In this document: positions 1 to 9,540 of the stretch, piece by piece
Numbering within the stretch: the first letter of the stretch is position 1
How the letters are laid out: each line of letters starts with the position of its first letter
Origin: an uncultured Clostridia bacterium
Lineage (GTDB): Bacteria > Bacillota > Clostridia > Oscillospirales > Ruminococcaceae
Length of the DNA stretch: 51,155 nucleotides
Direction of reading: 5' to 3'
Assembly (NCBI GenBank): GCA_947628615.1
Contig: CANRAO010000002.1
Span: forward strand, 1 to 51,155
The notes under the pieces: generated by a model
Seen by the model: only the letters and a program-made list of their open reading frames with translations
Databases searched by the model: none
Told to the model about the DNA's origin: nothing
Position numbers and translations under genes: made by a program

Positions 1-404
1 ACCTCTGCTCCCTTTTCAACCTCTTTGACTTCTGCAATAATATTGCTGTCCTTTAATTTTGCAAAAAACTTCAGCCCCGACGAAATGATCTTATCCCTAA
101 AGCTCTTTGGAACAATCCCTTTAAATTCGTTCGCTGCCTCATATGCCTCCTGTGAAAGAACGTAATAATTGACTTCATCAACTGCTTCAAGACTCATCAT
201 GTTATCTCTTAGCATTTCCTCTACCGTTTCTGCATAGGTGAAATAATTCACTATACCGTCAGAAGTCGCAATCTCAGCAAGCTGATTAGGCGTGATAGGT
301 CTGTTTATCTGACGTAAGAAATAACAAATCAGAATCTTTATTGCATATTTGTCCTGCAAGTTCATCATATTAGGCTGAAGATATTTTTCAAAATTCTTAT
401 CCAT
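1..404 (-). CDS. DUF4364 family protein (3' end cut by window edge)
   Basis: Reading the minus strand from the ATG at 404 gives an open frame of about 134 codons running off the window at base 1. It begins MDKNFEKYLQPNMMN and continues with a segment (LLICYFLRQINRPITPNQ-like) typical of the N-terminal winged-helix part of DUF4364 proteins, which are small putative regulators of Bacillota with no settled function. A GGTGA motif lies just upstream of the start. It is the last gene of the minus-strand block behind aroC, 43 bases from it, so it is probably cotranscribed. The C-terminal part lies outside the window. Family assignment is from recognition of the N-terminal pattern only. Confidence 0.7.
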   Translation of the reverse strand, partial: MDKNFEKYLQPNMMNLQDKYAIKILICYFLRQINRPITPNQLAEIATSDGIVNYFTYAETVEEMLRDNMMSLEAVDEVNYYVLSQEAYEAANEFKGIVPKSFRDKIISSGLKFFAKLKDSNIIAEVKEVEKGAE

Positions 405-447
405 ATAATCACCATGCCCTTTCTTTAAAAGGCATACCTTTCATAGA

Positions 448-1539
448 CTAAAAGTTAGGATAGTCAAGCATATGCGAAAGCAATGCAATATTCACTGCCG
501 CCTCAACACACGGAACAGCACGAGGCACAACGCACGGATCGTGTCTGCCCTTGATTTTTATAGTCTCGTTTGTCAGAGAACTGTAATCTACAGTTTTCTG
601 CGGCTGTGCAATTGAAGGCGTAGGCTTGAATGCAACTCTCAGCGTTACCGGCATACCCGAAGAAATACCGCCGAGAATACCTCCGTGATTGTTGCTTCTT
701 GTAACAACATGACCATGCTCGTCAACATAAAACTCGTCATTATTTTCACTTCCGAGCATCTTGGCACAGTTGAACCCTACTCCGAACTCGATACCCTTAA
801 CAGCAGGAATACCGAAAATCAATGACGCAATGCTGTTTTCCAGACCCTCAAATATAGGCGAGCCAATTCCTGCCGGAACATTTATAGAAATACACTCCAC
901 AATTCCGCCGACAGAGTCTAAACACTTGCCTGCCTTTTCAATGTCTTTTATCATAAGCCTGCCCTGTTTATCATCAAGAGTTGGAAATTCCTTTTCTCTG
1001 ATTGACTTAATTTCATCTCTTGAAGTGGTAATAGGGTCGAAAGATTTATCCTTAATTCCGTGTATTTCTAAAATGTGTGCACCCGTATAAATCCCTCTGC
1101 GTTCAAGAATCTGACCTGCAACTGCCCCTGCAAAGCACAAAGGTGCAGTAAGCCTGCCCGAAAAATGTCCGCCGCCGCGTCCGTCGTTAAATCCGCTGTA
1201 ACGAACAGCACCTGTGTAATCAGCATGTCCGGGACGTGCCAGCTTAGACAGGTTTGAATAGTCGTTCGAGTGCTGGTCTGTGTTCTGAATCAATGCGCAT
1301 AGTGGTGTTCCCGTTGTTTTATCATTATAAAGCCCCGACATAATCTGAGGCATATCCTTCTCACGTCTTTGAGTAGATGTTTTGTTTTTCTTCGGAGCTC
1401 GCCTTGCCATAAACGACATAAGAGCGTTCATATCAATATGCTCGCCTGACGGCAGGTTATCAATCACTACGCCGATAGCCGGTCCGTGGCTCTCCCCGAA
1501 AATAGATAAATTGATGTTGTGATTCCAAATTGATGCCAT
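448..1539 (-). CDS. aroC: Chorismate synthase
   Basis: Converts 5-enolpyruvylshikimate-3-phosphate to chorismate, the last common step of aromatic biosynthesis, using reduced FMN. The 363 residues match the usual family length. Family signatures are visible: GESHG at residues 15-19, RPGHADYTGAVRY near residue 103, the SNNHGGILGGISSGMP stretch and GRHDPCVVPRAVP near the C-terminus. The start is fixed by AGGAGG eight bases upstream of the ATG. It lies downstream of aroB, aroA and a NUDIX gene on the same strand, which supplies three enzymes of one pathway; aroQ sits about 10 kb away in a second block. Confidence 0.97.
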   Translation of the reverse strand: MASIWNHNINLSIFGESHGPAIGVVIDNLPSGEHIDMNALMSFMARRAPKKNKTSTQRREKDMPQIMSGLYNDKTTGTPLCALIQNTDQHSNDYSNLSKLARPGHADYTGAVRYSGFNDGRGGGHFSGRLTAPLCFAGAVAGQILERRGIYTGAHILEIHGIKDKSFDPITTSRDEIKSIREKEFPTLDDKQGRLMIKDIEKAGKCLDSVGGIVECISINVPAGIGSPIFEGLENSIASLIFGIPAVKGIEFGVGFNCAKMLGSENNDEFYVDEHGHVVTRSNNHGGILGGISSGMPVTLRVAFKPTPSIAQPQKTVDYSSLTNETIKIKGRHDPCVVPRAVPCVEAAVNIALLSHMLDYPNF

Positions 1540-1603
1540 TTATGCTTCCTCCTATATTTAATATGATAACTCATCAGCCAACCCACAAAAGCGCAGCTGT
1601 TTG

Positions 1604-2062
1604 TTACCTATAAACACCTGTTTTTCCGCTAAAATAATCTTGAATAATATCATAATGCTGCTTATGAGATATTTCAGGAAGTTCATCTTTTCCAAAATAT
1701 CTAAGTTCCAAAGTTTCCACTCCATCGCACATTTGATTTCCGCCGGTTATATGACCTTTAAAAGCAGTAACTATACACTGGGCTTTATCTCCGCTGGAAA
1801 ATTCAACATGATATTTTGAATAAATACCTATAAGTCTGTCAACCTCAGCTATAAGACCTGTTTCCTCGTAAAGCTCACGTAATGCTGTTTCTTCTAAAGA
1901 CTCGCCAAGTTCTGATATTCCGCCCGGCAGACCCCACTTCCCCGTATCGCCTCTTTTGCCGAGAAGTATCCTGCCGCTGTTATCTTCCAGAATTATGCAC
2001 GCCGCATCAAGAAATATTTTTTCATGACCGACCTTGCCTCTGATATAAGTAATATAATCCAT
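1604..2062 (-). CDS. NUDIX hydrolase
   Basis: A 152-residue NUDIX-fold hydrolase that should cleave a nucleoside diphosphate linked to another moiety; the substrate cannot be told from sequence. The NUDIX box is complete: G48-x5-E54-x7-R62-E63-x2-E66-E67-x-G69, and the catalytic metal-binding glutamates are all present. AAAGGATG lies just before the ATG. It is inserted between aroA (27 bases upstream) and aroC (64 bases downstream), so it is cotranscribed with the shikimate genes, but nothing in the sequence ties it to aromatic synthesis. A housecleaning role is an equally good guess. Confidence 0.9.
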   Translation of the reverse strand: MDYITYIRGKVGHEKIFLDAACIILEDNSGRILLGKRGDTGKWGLPGGISELGESLEETALRELYEETGLIAEVDRLIGIYSKYHVEFSSGDKAQCIVTAFKGHITGGNQMCDGVETLELRYFGKDELPEISHKQHYDIIQDYFSGKTGVYR

Positions 2063-2089
2063 TATTTATCATCCTTTATTTTGCCAAAC

Positions 2090-3337
2090 CTAGCCTATTG
2101 TCTCAACAGCTCCTCCGAGAGATTTAATAACCTCAAAAAAGTCAGGATAAGATTTTCTTACACATTCCGCACCTTTTATTATAATGCCGCCTTTACATTT
2201 GACCGACGCTACAGTCATAGCCATTGGTATTCTGTGGTCGTTGCAAGAGTCGATCTCACCGCCAGTCAAGTAATCAACTCCTGTGATTTCAAGCCCGTCT
2301 TTTAATTCTTTGACCTTTCCGCCGACTGCGTTTAAAGCATTTGATATAGCCGACAAACGGTCGCTTTCTTTAATTCTCAGCCTTGCGGCGTTTCTTATGT
2401 ACGACACACCTTTGCAAAAACTTCCCAAAACCGCCAGAATAGGTACAAGGTCGGGTATGTCCGAACAGTCAATGTCAAAGGGCTTGAGTTCATTTTCATC
2501 TGAATTATACACTATTTCATTGCATATTTCAATAATCTTTTTGTCGCCTTGAACACTATTTTCATTTAATCCCTCGATATTTATGTCACAGCCCAGACTG
2601 TTCGCAACACAGAAGAATGCCGCCTGCGAATAGTCTCCCTCGACCGCTTCATTATGAGGTTTAAGAGCCTTCACGCCCCTGACTGTATAACCGTTCGGTG
2701 TTTCCTTGATCTGTGCGCCGAATTTATTTAAGCAGTCAATAGTTATATCAACATAAGGTCTTGATTCAAGATGTGATGTTAAAATTATTTTGCTTTCACC
2801 CTCTGCAACAGACAAAGCCAGCAAAAGTCCTGTTATAAACTGCGAGGATATATCTCCTGCAATTTTGTAGTCTCCTGCCCTTAGCTTTCCCGAAACAGAA
2901 AACGGCATTGTGTTGTTATAATCAAACTCCACCCCGTTTTTGGCCATCTCGGTAAGATAAGGCGTAATAGGTCTCTGCGGAAGCCTTCCCCTGCCCAAAA
3001 AGGTCGTATCAACACCTAGAACAGATGCAACAGGTATCAGAAACCTCAGCGTAGAGCCTGACTCGTTACAGTCAATTACGGCATTTTCAACAGGCTTTGT
3101 AATTCCTTTAACATTTAATGTATATAAGCCGTTTCCGTCCCCTAATGCGGTTATTTCAGCTCCTAACGCTTTCATAGCCTCGATAGTTGCTGTAATATCT
3201 TTCGACATATAAATATTAGATATAACACTTTCTCCGTCAGCAAGACATGCTGCAATTATAAGCCTGTGTGCAACGCTCTTTGACGGAGGTATTCTTACAT
3301 TGCCCTTTAAAATTGATGGTGTGATTTTTATATCCAT
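2090..3337 (-). CDS. aroA: 3-phosphoshikimate 1-carboxyvinyltransferase (EPSP synthase)
   Basis: Transfers the enolpyruvyl group of phosphoenolpyruvate to shikimate-3-phosphate. At 415 residues it has typical length. Visible motifs are KSVAHRLIIAACLADGES near the N-terminus (substrate-binding Lys/Ser), ESGSTLRFLIPVAS, GRGRLPQRPI, DYSQAAFF in the middle, RLRIKESDRL and HRIPMAMTVAS toward the C-terminus. ESGSTLRF replaces the NSGTTMRL-like form of enterobacterial class I enzymes. A strong AAAGGAGG ribosome binding site precedes the ATG. aroB ends 25 bases upstream, so the two are in one operon. Confidence 0.97.
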   Translation of the reverse strand: MDIKITPSILKGNVRIPPSKSVAHRLIIAACLADGESVISNIYMSKDITATIEAMKALGAEITALGDGNGLYTLNVKGITKPVENAVIDCNESGSTLRFLIPVASVLGVDTTFLGRGRLPQRPITPYLTEMAKNGVEFDYNNTMPFSVSGKLRAGDYKIAGDISSQFITGLLLALSVAEGESKIILTSHLESRPYVDITIDCLNKFGAQIKETPNGYTVRGVKALKPHNEAVEGDYSQAAFFCVANSLGCDINIEGLNENSVQGDKKIIEICNEIVYNSDENELKPFDIDCSDIPDLVPILAVLGSFCKGVSYIRNAARLRIKESDRLSAISNALNAVGGKVKELKDGLEITGVDYLTGGEIDSCNDHRIPMAMTVASVKCKGGIIIKGAECVRKSYPDFFEVIKSLGGAVETIG

Positions 3338-3362
3338 TATAACTCCTCCTTTGAGCTGCAGA

Positions 3363-4475
3363 TCACTCGCTATAAATTATTTTTGCTATATCTTCTTCGG
3401 CGATCTCCTTAGCAAAATTACCATCATCAAACTCTTTTATCTTACCGATACCGTCCTGTATAACAAATCTCAGCTTACCGTCCCTTACCTTTTTATCGGT
3501 GTAGAGTTTTTTAACAAGCTCGCATTTGTCTATGTAATCAGGAATTGTAATCGGCAGTCCTGCTCTTTTAAGCAAACTAATAACTCTGCTTTCGTCGTCA
3601 TCGCTTGCAAGTCCCAGAGATTTTGCCAATTTCACCTCTGCAACAAGACCGATAGATACAGCCTCTCCGTGAAGAAGTCTGTAATCGCTTACAGTTTCGA
3701 TAGCCCGCCCCACTGTATGCCCAAGATTGAGAATTTCTCTAAGACCCTTTTCACGCTCGTCTTTCATAACTACCTGATATTTGATTTCGCAGTTTTTTTC
3801 TGCAATATGCTCGCAGACTTCGGTGTTAAAATCAAATACCTTTTCAATATTATTTTCTAAATAACAGAAGAATTCATTGTCCGCTAATATAGCGTGCTTA
3901 ATCGTTTCAGCCAGACCGCTTGAAAGCTCTCTTTTAGGGAGAGTTTTCCATGCGTCTATATCTATGTAGATTCTCTCAGGTTGGTTGAAAAGACCGATAA
4001 GATTTGTAGCAAGAGGAGTGTCAACAGCAGTCTTACCGCCAACAGATGCGTCTGCCGCAGACAAAAGAGTTGTAGCGTAATTTATAAAAGGTACCCCTCT
4101 GCCGAAAGTGCCTGCGATAAAACCTGCAAGATCGGTAACAACTCCTCCGCCGACCGCTATTACACAGCAGTCTCTGCGGCAACCTAAACTCAGCATCTCG
4201 TCCTCGATTTTTGCCTTAGTCTCACGGGTTTTCGATTTTTCTCCCGCAGGAAAAACAAACAAATCCGCTTTCATACCTGCTTCTTTAAGACTCTCTAAAA
4301 CAACGTCTGCATAAAGACCTTTTACATTGCTGTCAGTAACGACCGCATACCTTTTAGCACTAGGAACTAGTCCGTTTTTAATATCCCTTACAAGTGTGTC
4401 AATGAGATCGTGCCCGATTTCAATATAATATGAATCGTCAACTACCTTTTTAAGCTCTACATAAAACTTTTTCAT
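3363..4475 (-). CDS. aroB: 3-dehydroquinate synthase
   Basis: Cyclises DAHP to 3-dehydroquinate, NAD- and metal-dependent, the second shikimate step. The 370-residue protein shows the NAD-binding GGGVVTDLAGFIAGTFGRG stretch near residue 108, the substrate/metal segment ASVGGKTAVDTPLATNLIG, the metal-ligand motif LNLGHTVGRAIE and the second histidine motif LLHGEAVSIG. It is the first aro gene of the block. The 241-base gap separating it from pcrA upstream is filled by short GC-rich repeats, so whether pcrA reads into aroB is open. Confidence 0.97.
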   Translation of the reverse strand: MKKFYVELKKVVDDSYYIEIGHDLIDTLVRDIKNGLVPSAKRYAVVTDSNVKGLYADVVLESLKEAGMKADLFVFPAGEKSKTRETKAKIEDEMLSLGCRRDCCVIAVGGGVVTDLAGFIAGTFGRGVPFINYATTLLSAADASVGGKTAVDTPLATNLIGLFNQPERIYIDIDAWKTLPKRELSSGLAETIKHAILADNEFFCYLENNIEKVFDFNTEVCEHIAEKNCEIKYQVVMKDEREKGLREILNLGHTVGRAIETVSDYRLLHGEAVSIGLVAEVKLAKSLGLASDDDESRVISLLKRAGLPITIPDYIDKCELVKKLYTDKKVRDGKLRFVIQDGIGKIKEFDDGNFAKEIAEEDIAKIIYSE

Positions 4476-4514
4476 AATGGTATTTCCTCTTTTATTATAA
4501 ATTAAATAAAGTAA

Positions 4515-4716
4515 CTTCCCAAAGGCGAAAGTGCCTCCGGCAGCTCCACCGGTCTTGCCTCTTGCTTCTAATATCTAACTTCTAATCAGGCAGTGCCTCC
4601 GGCGGCTCGCCAACTATAGTTTTTTATCCTTGCTTGCAAATGAAAGCCCGCCGTTGTTCAAACTATTACATTCATCAAACTTCCCAAAGGCGGCAGTGCC
4701 TCCGGCGGCACGCCGG
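4515..4716. repeat. Three short GC-rich REP-like repeats between pcrA and aroB
   Basis: Three related units, each containing GTGCCTCCGGC, lie at about 4515-4552, 4587-4611 and 4680-4716 in an otherwise AT-rich gap. The last one ends in a perfect hairpin, CCGGCG-GCA-CGCCGG at 4702-4716, directly abutting the pcrA stop codon. The same CTCCGGCGGCTCGCC core occurs again at 14718, so this is a dispersed palindromic element. No gene is visible in the gap. Confidence 0.7.
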
Positions 4717-7077
4717 TTATAATTTTTTTAGCCTTGCGAAATTCGCCATAATTTTTTTTGTTCCCTTTGTATCAAAAGCAACTTCAAGCATTGTGTCGTT
4801 TGCCATTCTTTTAGCGGAAAGAACAGTTCCCTCGCCGAAAATGTTATGCAGAACTCTGTTTCCTACCTCAAAATTCTGGTCGGATGCTGTTTTGGTTTCG
4901 GTTTTCTTTTTAAAAGCAAGCTGCTTTTGAAGCGACATACCTGAATCAAATTTCACATCGCTGTACTCACGTTCAAAATCCGACTGCTGAATTAAGCCCT
5001 CGCTCTCCTCGTTAAGAAGCTCTTTGGGAAGTTCTTCAAGAAAACAGGATTTTCTGTTTCGGTTTGTCATACCGAACAGCATTCTCTGATTACTGTGAGA
5101 AAGATAAAGTTCTCTTTTTGCCCTTGTTATTGCAACATACGCTAAGCGGCGTTCCTCCTCGATCTCCGCATCGCTCTCCAAACTTCTTTGCGACGGGAAT
5201 ATATTTTCCTCCATTCCCACAACGAAAACCGTCGGGAACTCAAGTCCCTTTGACGAGTGCATTGTCATCATAACAACATAATCGCCGTCTTGGTCTAAGT
5301 TATCAACATCGGTAAAGAGCGAGATTTCCTCAAGAAAGCCTGACAAACTGGGTTCTTCCGCCTCCTCAGAATACTTTATCATCGTCGACTTTAACTCCTC
5401 GATATTTTCAAGACGCATTTCGCCCTCATCGCCTTGAGATTTCAAGAAAGCCCTATACCCCGATACTTCCAAAAGCTCGTCTAAAAGCTCTTCCAAAGAA
5501 ACTATTTCAGAAATATCAGTGAGATGTTCAAACATTTGCGCCAAAGGCACTAAAACACTTGCCTTTCTTGCAAGAGGAAGCAAACTCTCGCTTTCTTTCA
5601 TAACCTCAATCGGAGAGATCCCAAGGTCAGAAACGATCTGCTCTAAAGCCGTAACGGTTGCGTTACCTATAGAACGTTTAGGCTCGTTGATAATTCTCCT
5701 TAATCTTAAAATATCATTTTGATTATTAATAACCGCAAAATATGAAAGAATATCCTTTATTTCTTTTCTATCAAAAAACTTCTGACCGCCGATGATCTTA
5801 TAAGAAATTCCGCTTTGAACAAACGCCTGCTCAATAGCGTTAGACTGAGCGTTCATTCGGTAAAGCACTGCGTATTCGTTATACCTTCTGCCCTCTTTTA
5901 TCCCTGAAAGAATAGTATCGGCAACATATCTTGCTTCATTTCTCTCATTGTTTGCGTTATATACGTTGACCTTGTCCCCGTCGCCCATTGCCGTCCAAAG
6001 ATTTTTACCCTTTCTGCCCTTGTTGTTTTTGATAAGCTCATTTGCACAGGTCAGAATATTCTGCGTAGAACGGTAATTCTGTTCAAGCCTTATAACCGTA
6101 CAATCGTCAAACTGATTTTCAAAGGAGAGAATATTCTCAATAGTCGCTCCCCTGAATTTATAGATGCTCTGGTCATCGTCGCCGACAACGCAAAGGTTCT
6201 TATATTTCATCGAAAGCATTGACACAAGACGATACTGTACCATATTCGTATCCTGATATTCGTCAACAAGAATGTATTTATATAAATTCTGATAGTGATC
6301 CAAAACATCAGGATTTTCTTCAAAAAGCCTTACCGTATGGCAGATTATATCGTCAAAATCCATAGCATTTGAGGTCATCAGCTTATGCTGATACAGCTTA
6401 TACAGCTTTGCAATAGTTGATTTTCGAAAATCTGTCTGATTTTGGTTTTCATATTCTGTAGGAGTTATCATCATATCCTTCTGACGTGAGATTTCAGACA
6501 AAACCATTCTTGGTGGAAACATCTTGTCAGAAATATCAAGCTCCTGCAAACATGATTTCATAACTCTCTGGGAATCGTCGCTGTCGTATATAGTAAAGCT
6601 ATTAGTAAAGCCTATTCTTTCACACTCGCGTCTTAAAATTCTCACGCAGGCTGAGTGAAATGTTGCGGCAGTAAGTCCTTCGCTTGCATCGCCCAGCATA
6701 TTTGCAATACGTTCCTTTAATTCCCCTGCTGCCTTGTTTGTAAAGGTAATGGCAAGTATATTCCATGGGTTTATAGTGCCTGAAGCAACTAGCTCCTTTA
6801 ATCTTTGACCGTCAGTTTCCAAACCGTCTGCATATTTCTTTAAAAACTCAGCTTCTTTTTCAGTGAACAACGTCTCATCACTGTTATAAGCGTTTCCGAA
6901 ATAAATCATATTTGCTATGCGATTGACTAAAACAGTAGTTTTTCCGCTTCCTGCTCCGGCTAAAATCAAAACAGGACCTTTTATTTTAAAAATTGCCTTT
7001 CTCTGTTCGGGATTCATTTTCTCAAAATACTTTTCCAGAGCTTTTCTTTTAAGATTTATGTAATTCTCATTGCTCAT
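4717..7077 (-). CDS. pcrA: UvrD/PcrA-type ATP-dependent DNA helicase
   Basis: Superfamily 1A 3'-5' helicase for nucleotide excision repair, recombination control and replication restart. Its 786 residues carry all motifs in order: Walker A GAGSGKT at 41-47, DEYQDT at 272-277 (motif II), GDDDQSIYKFRGA (III), EQNYRS (IV), MTMHSSKGLEFP (V) and YVAITRAKRELY (VI). The C-terminus has the VGNRVLHNIFGEGTV-type Tudor-like domain that marks PcrA rather than Rep. AGGAGG is 13 bases before the ATG, a rather long spacing. It is divergent from the permease at 7319. Its stop codon touches a GC hairpin of the repeat family. Confidence 0.96.
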   Translation of the reverse strand: MSNENYINLKRKALEKYFEKMNPEQRKAIFKIKGPVLILAGAGSGKTTVLVNRIANMIYFGNAYNSDETLFTEKEAEFLKKYADGLETDGQRLKELVASGTINPWNILAITFTNKAAGELKERIANMLGDASEGLTAATFHSACVRILRRECERIGFTNSFTIYDSDDSQRVMKSCLQELDISDKMFPPRMVLSEISRQKDMMITPTEYENQNQTDFRKSTIAKLYKLYQHKLMTSNAMDFDDIICHTVRLFEENPDVLDHYQNLYKYILVDEYQDTNMVQYRLVSMLSMKYKNLCVVGDDDQSIYKFRGATIENILSFENQFDDCTVIRLEQNYRSTQNILTCANELIKNNKGRKGKNLWTAMGDGDKVNVYNANNERNEARYVADTILSGIKEGRRYNEYAVLYRMNAQSNAIEQAFVQSGISYKIIGGQKFFDRKEIKDILSYFAVINNQNDILRLRRIINEPKRSIGNATVTALEQIVSDLGISPIEVMKESESLLPLARKASVLVPLAQMFEHLTDISEIVSLEELLDELLEVSGYRAFLKSQGDEGEMRLENIEELKSTMIKYSEEAEEPSLSGFLEEISLFTDVDNLDQDGDYVVMMTMHSSKGLEFPTVFVVGMEENIFPSQRSLESDAEIEEERRLAYVAITRAKRELYLSHSNQRMLFGMTNRNRKSCFLEELPKELLNEESEGLIQQSDFEREYSDVKFDSGMSLQKQLAFKKKTETKTASDQNFEVGNRVLHNIFGEGTVLSAKRMANDTMLEVAFDTKGTKKIMANFARLKKL

Positions 7078-7318
7078 CGAGCCTGTTAAACCTCCTGATC
7101 TTTAAACAATACTAATTTACATATGCTTATAAAACTGCTTATAATCTAAAAATAATTAAAATAATTATAACATAATCTTGGCAATATTTAAAGGCTTTTT
7201 TAACGAAAATGAAAAATTATTTTCTTAAATACTATAGATTTTTAAAATATATTAGTGTATAATTTATTAAAAGCCTTGTAAACTAAAATGTTCAACATAG
7301 AATTGCGGAGGAATTGCA

Positions 7319-8596
7319 TTGAAATTTTATTCTAATAAAAAATATAATACCATTGCGGCATATGTTCTTATTGTTCTGGCTATTGGATTTTTAATGGCAA
7401 TAGCTGTGTTTAAATTTTCCACTATTCTCAAAGTTTTAAGTAAAATTGCCGATATATTTATGCCAATTATCTGGGGCTTTGCAATTGCCTACATATTAAA
7501 CCCTATAGCAAAAGGTATAAACGGTCTTTTGAAAAAACGGTTTTTTGCAAAAAAACAGATGCCACGTCTGTCCACTGCGATTTCTGTAGCAATAGTCGAG
7601 CTTTTATTTATAGCGTTCATACTGGGCGTTATGTCTATAATCATTCCTGCTATTATTAACAGCGTATCTGAAATTTTTGACAATCTCTCAAATATGTTCA
7701 CCCAGCTTCAGAATTACGCAAAATCTCTCTTTTCCGATCATCCTAAAATCTACGCTTTTATTTCAGATAAAATCAGCGAATATTCAACCAATGCCGCTGA
7801 TCTGGTCAAAAGAGCAGAACCTGTGCTCAACAATCTTGTTTCGGGAGCATGGGGTTTTCTGGGCTTTTTGAAGGATTTCGTAATTGGCGTTATCGTTTCG
7901 ATATACTTCCTTTGCAGTAAGGATAATCTGCTGGCACAGATTAAGAAAATCCTTCTTGCAAACTTCTCAAGAAAAAAATGCGAAAAGATTTTTGAAGTAT
8001 CTAAAAAAAGCCACAATGTATTCGGAAGTTTTATAACAGGTAAAGTTTTAGACTCGCTCATTATCGGTCTAATAGCCGCTCCGCTTCTTCTAATACTTAA
8101 AATACCTTATGCAATAATGATCGCAGTTATAATCGGAATAACTAATGTAATACCGTTTTTCGGTCCTATTATCGGTGCAATACCTACAGGACTTCTTGTA
8201 CTTCTTGTTGACCCTAAAAAGCTGATACCATTCATTATATTCGTTATTTTACTCCAGCAGTTTGACGGCAACGTCTTAGGCCCGAGAATCCTCGGCGAAT
8301 CAACAGGGCTTCCTGCAATATGGGTATTGATTTCGCTTTTAGTCGGCGGAGGTTTGTTCGGCTTTGTAGGAATGATATTATCTGTTCCTACATTTGCTGT
8401 AATATACAGTCTTTCAAGAGATTCAATTGAAAAAAGGCTGAGAAAGAAAAGTCTCCCTGTTTCGACCGATTATTATAAAAACGATATCGAACATCTTTAT
8501 AAAACTAAACGTGATAAAAAACCACTTACTGTCGAAGAGCTTAATGCACTTGATATTCCGAGTGTAGAAGAGGCTAATGAAATTGAACATAAATAA
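7319..8596 (+). CDS. AI-2E family transporter (PF01594-type permease)
   Basis: A polytopic membrane protein of 425 residues with about eight hydrophobic segments, a long soluble segment in the middle and a charged C-terminal tail. Pattern and length fit the AI-2E/PerM family, whose members include Na+/H+ antiporters and putative autoinducer exporters; the substrate here is unknown. The conserved region around NVIPFFGPIIGAIPTGLL and the GNVLGPRILGEST stretch are family-typical. The start is TTG, chosen because GGAGG lies seven bases upstream and no ATG is better placed. It is a single-gene unit with a clear terminator after it. Confidence 0.9.
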   Translation: MKFYSNKKYNTIAAYVLIVLAIGFLMAIAVFKFSTILKVLSKIADIFMPIIWGFAIAYILNPIAKGINGLLKKRFFAKKQMPRLSTAISVAIVELLFIAFILGVMSIIIPAIINSVSEIFDNLSNMFTQLQNYAKSLFSDHPKIYAFISDKISEYSTNAADLVKRAEPVLNNLVSGAWGFLGFLKDFVIGVIVSIYFLCSKDNLLAQIKKILLANFSRKKCEKIFEVSKKSHNVFGSFITGKVLDSLIIGLIAAPLLLILKIPYAIMIAVIIGITNVIPFFGPIIGAIPTGLLVLLVDPKKLIPFIIFVILLQQFDGNVLGPRILGESTGLPAIWVLISLLVGGGLFGFVGMILSVPTFAVIYSLSRDSIEKRLRKKSLPVSTDYYKNDIEHLYKTKRDKKPLTVEELNALDIPSVEEANEIEHK

Positions 8597-8608
8597 CGCT
8601 TTTAAACT

Positions 8609-8637
8609 TCACGCACTAATTGGTGCGTGATTTTTAT
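8609..8637 (+). terminator. Rho-independent terminator after the AI-2E permease
   Basis: An 8-bp stem, TCACGCAC (8609-8616) with GTGCGTGA (8623-8630), encloses a six-base loop and is followed by TTTTTATT. It lies 13 bases after the permease stop codon. Confidence 0.85.
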
Positions 8638-8638
8638 T

Positions 8639-8674
8639 AAAAAAATTCACGCTCAGAAAGATACCGAACGTGAA
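8639..8674 (-). terminator. Terminator for ribU (minus strand)
   Basis: On the minus strand TTCACG and CGTGAA (8669-8674 and 8646-8651) can pair and are followed by seven T (8639-8645). It sits 35 bases after the ribU stop and back to back with the permease terminator. Confidence 0.65.
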
Positions 8675-8708
8675 TTATGCAAATATAACAGTAATATTGA
8701 TATGCTAA

Positions 8709-9389
8709 TTATCTGTGCTTTACAAATTCAAAATCTCCGCCAAGCAACACTATCATTACCACAACTGAAATAATTAAAATAACACAAGCTGCAATGATCC
8801 CGCATACCGTGCGTTTATTAAGTGCAAACTTGTTTTCTGATTTTGGCAGAATATTCATTGACCTCAAAGCCTGAGAAACAGGTTTATAAAGTATAAATGT
8901 AAAGACTGCGTTAAGTATGCTTTTAATAAGATTAAACGGAAGCAGCAAAGGTAAAATCATACTTGTAACCGTTTTAACGTCGGTATGAGTATATATAGGC
9001 GTAATTAAGAGATTAGCCAGCATCATTACTGCTGTTGTTGAAAACACCGCAGAAACAAGAGCAATTATTGCACCTTTGAAGCTCTTATTGTACTTATAAA
9101 TTAGAGAAGCGGTTAATGCAAATGCTGCACTGCCGGCAAAATTCATAATAGCACCCCAAAAGCCTGTACTTGAAACAGTGATAAGCTCTAAGATCGCTTC
9201 AATAAACGCTATCGTAACTGCAGCAACAGGTCCGTAAATAAAGCCTGCAAGAGTGATAAACACATCTTTAAAATCGAGAGTCAAAAACTGTACTCTAAAG
9301 CGGAATACAAAAAGACATATGTACCCCAATGCAATAAATAAGCCCATTACGGATAGCTTTTTTAAATGGTTGTTTCTTGTGTTTGACAT
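8709..9389 (-). CDS. ribU: ECF transporter S component, riboflavin (RibU)
   Basis: Substrate-binding membrane subunit of an energy-coupling-factor transporter for riboflavin. The 226-residue protein has about six hydrophobic helices. The conserved segment FLTLDFKDVFITLAGFIYGP at residues 34-53 resembles the FLKFDFSDVPALIGGFI-type signature of RibU. The assignment is made firm by the FMN riboswitch in its leader. AAAGGA is 10-12 bases before the ATG. The ATPase and EcfT subunits are not in this window, as is normal for group II ECF systems. The basic C-terminal tail after the last helix is slightly longer than usual. Confidence 0.93.
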   Translation of the reverse strand: MSNTRNNHLKKLSVMGLFIALGYICLFVFRFRVQFLTLDFKDVFITLAGFIYGPVAAVTIAFIEAILELITVSSTGFWGAIMNFAGSAAFALTASLIYKYNKSFKGAIIALVSAVFSTTAVMMLANLLITPIYTHTDVKTVTSMILPLLLPFNLIKSILNAVFTFILYKPVSQALRSMNILPKSENKFALNKRTVCGIIAACVILIISVVVMIVLLGGDFEFVKHR

Positions 9390-9480
9390 ATATAAGTCAT
9401 TCCTTTCTGATTATAAAATATATGCTTGCCTAAGATACGCCTTAGGCAATTCTCCTAAAATCATTCGGGAGAAACACCAG

Positions 9481-9511
9481 AAAAAACCTCTGAACATAAT
9501 GCTCAGAGGTT
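9481..9511 (-). terminator. Riboswitch-controlled terminator ahead of ribU
   Basis: On the minus strand AACCTCTGA and TCAGAGGTT (9503-9511 and 9485-9493) form a 9-bp stem followed by a T-run. It lies between the FMN aptamer and ribU and is the expected OFF-state terminator. A second hairpin, GCCTAAG...CTTAGGC at 9428-9447, follows before the ribosome binding site. Confidence 0.85.
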
Positions 9512-9540
9512 TGCTTTTGTATAATCACAAAAATACTGTC

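Noticed and set aside
761-1257. Plus-strand frames inside aroC
   Set aside because: Shadows of the chorismate synthase gene; no ribosome binding sites and no family features.
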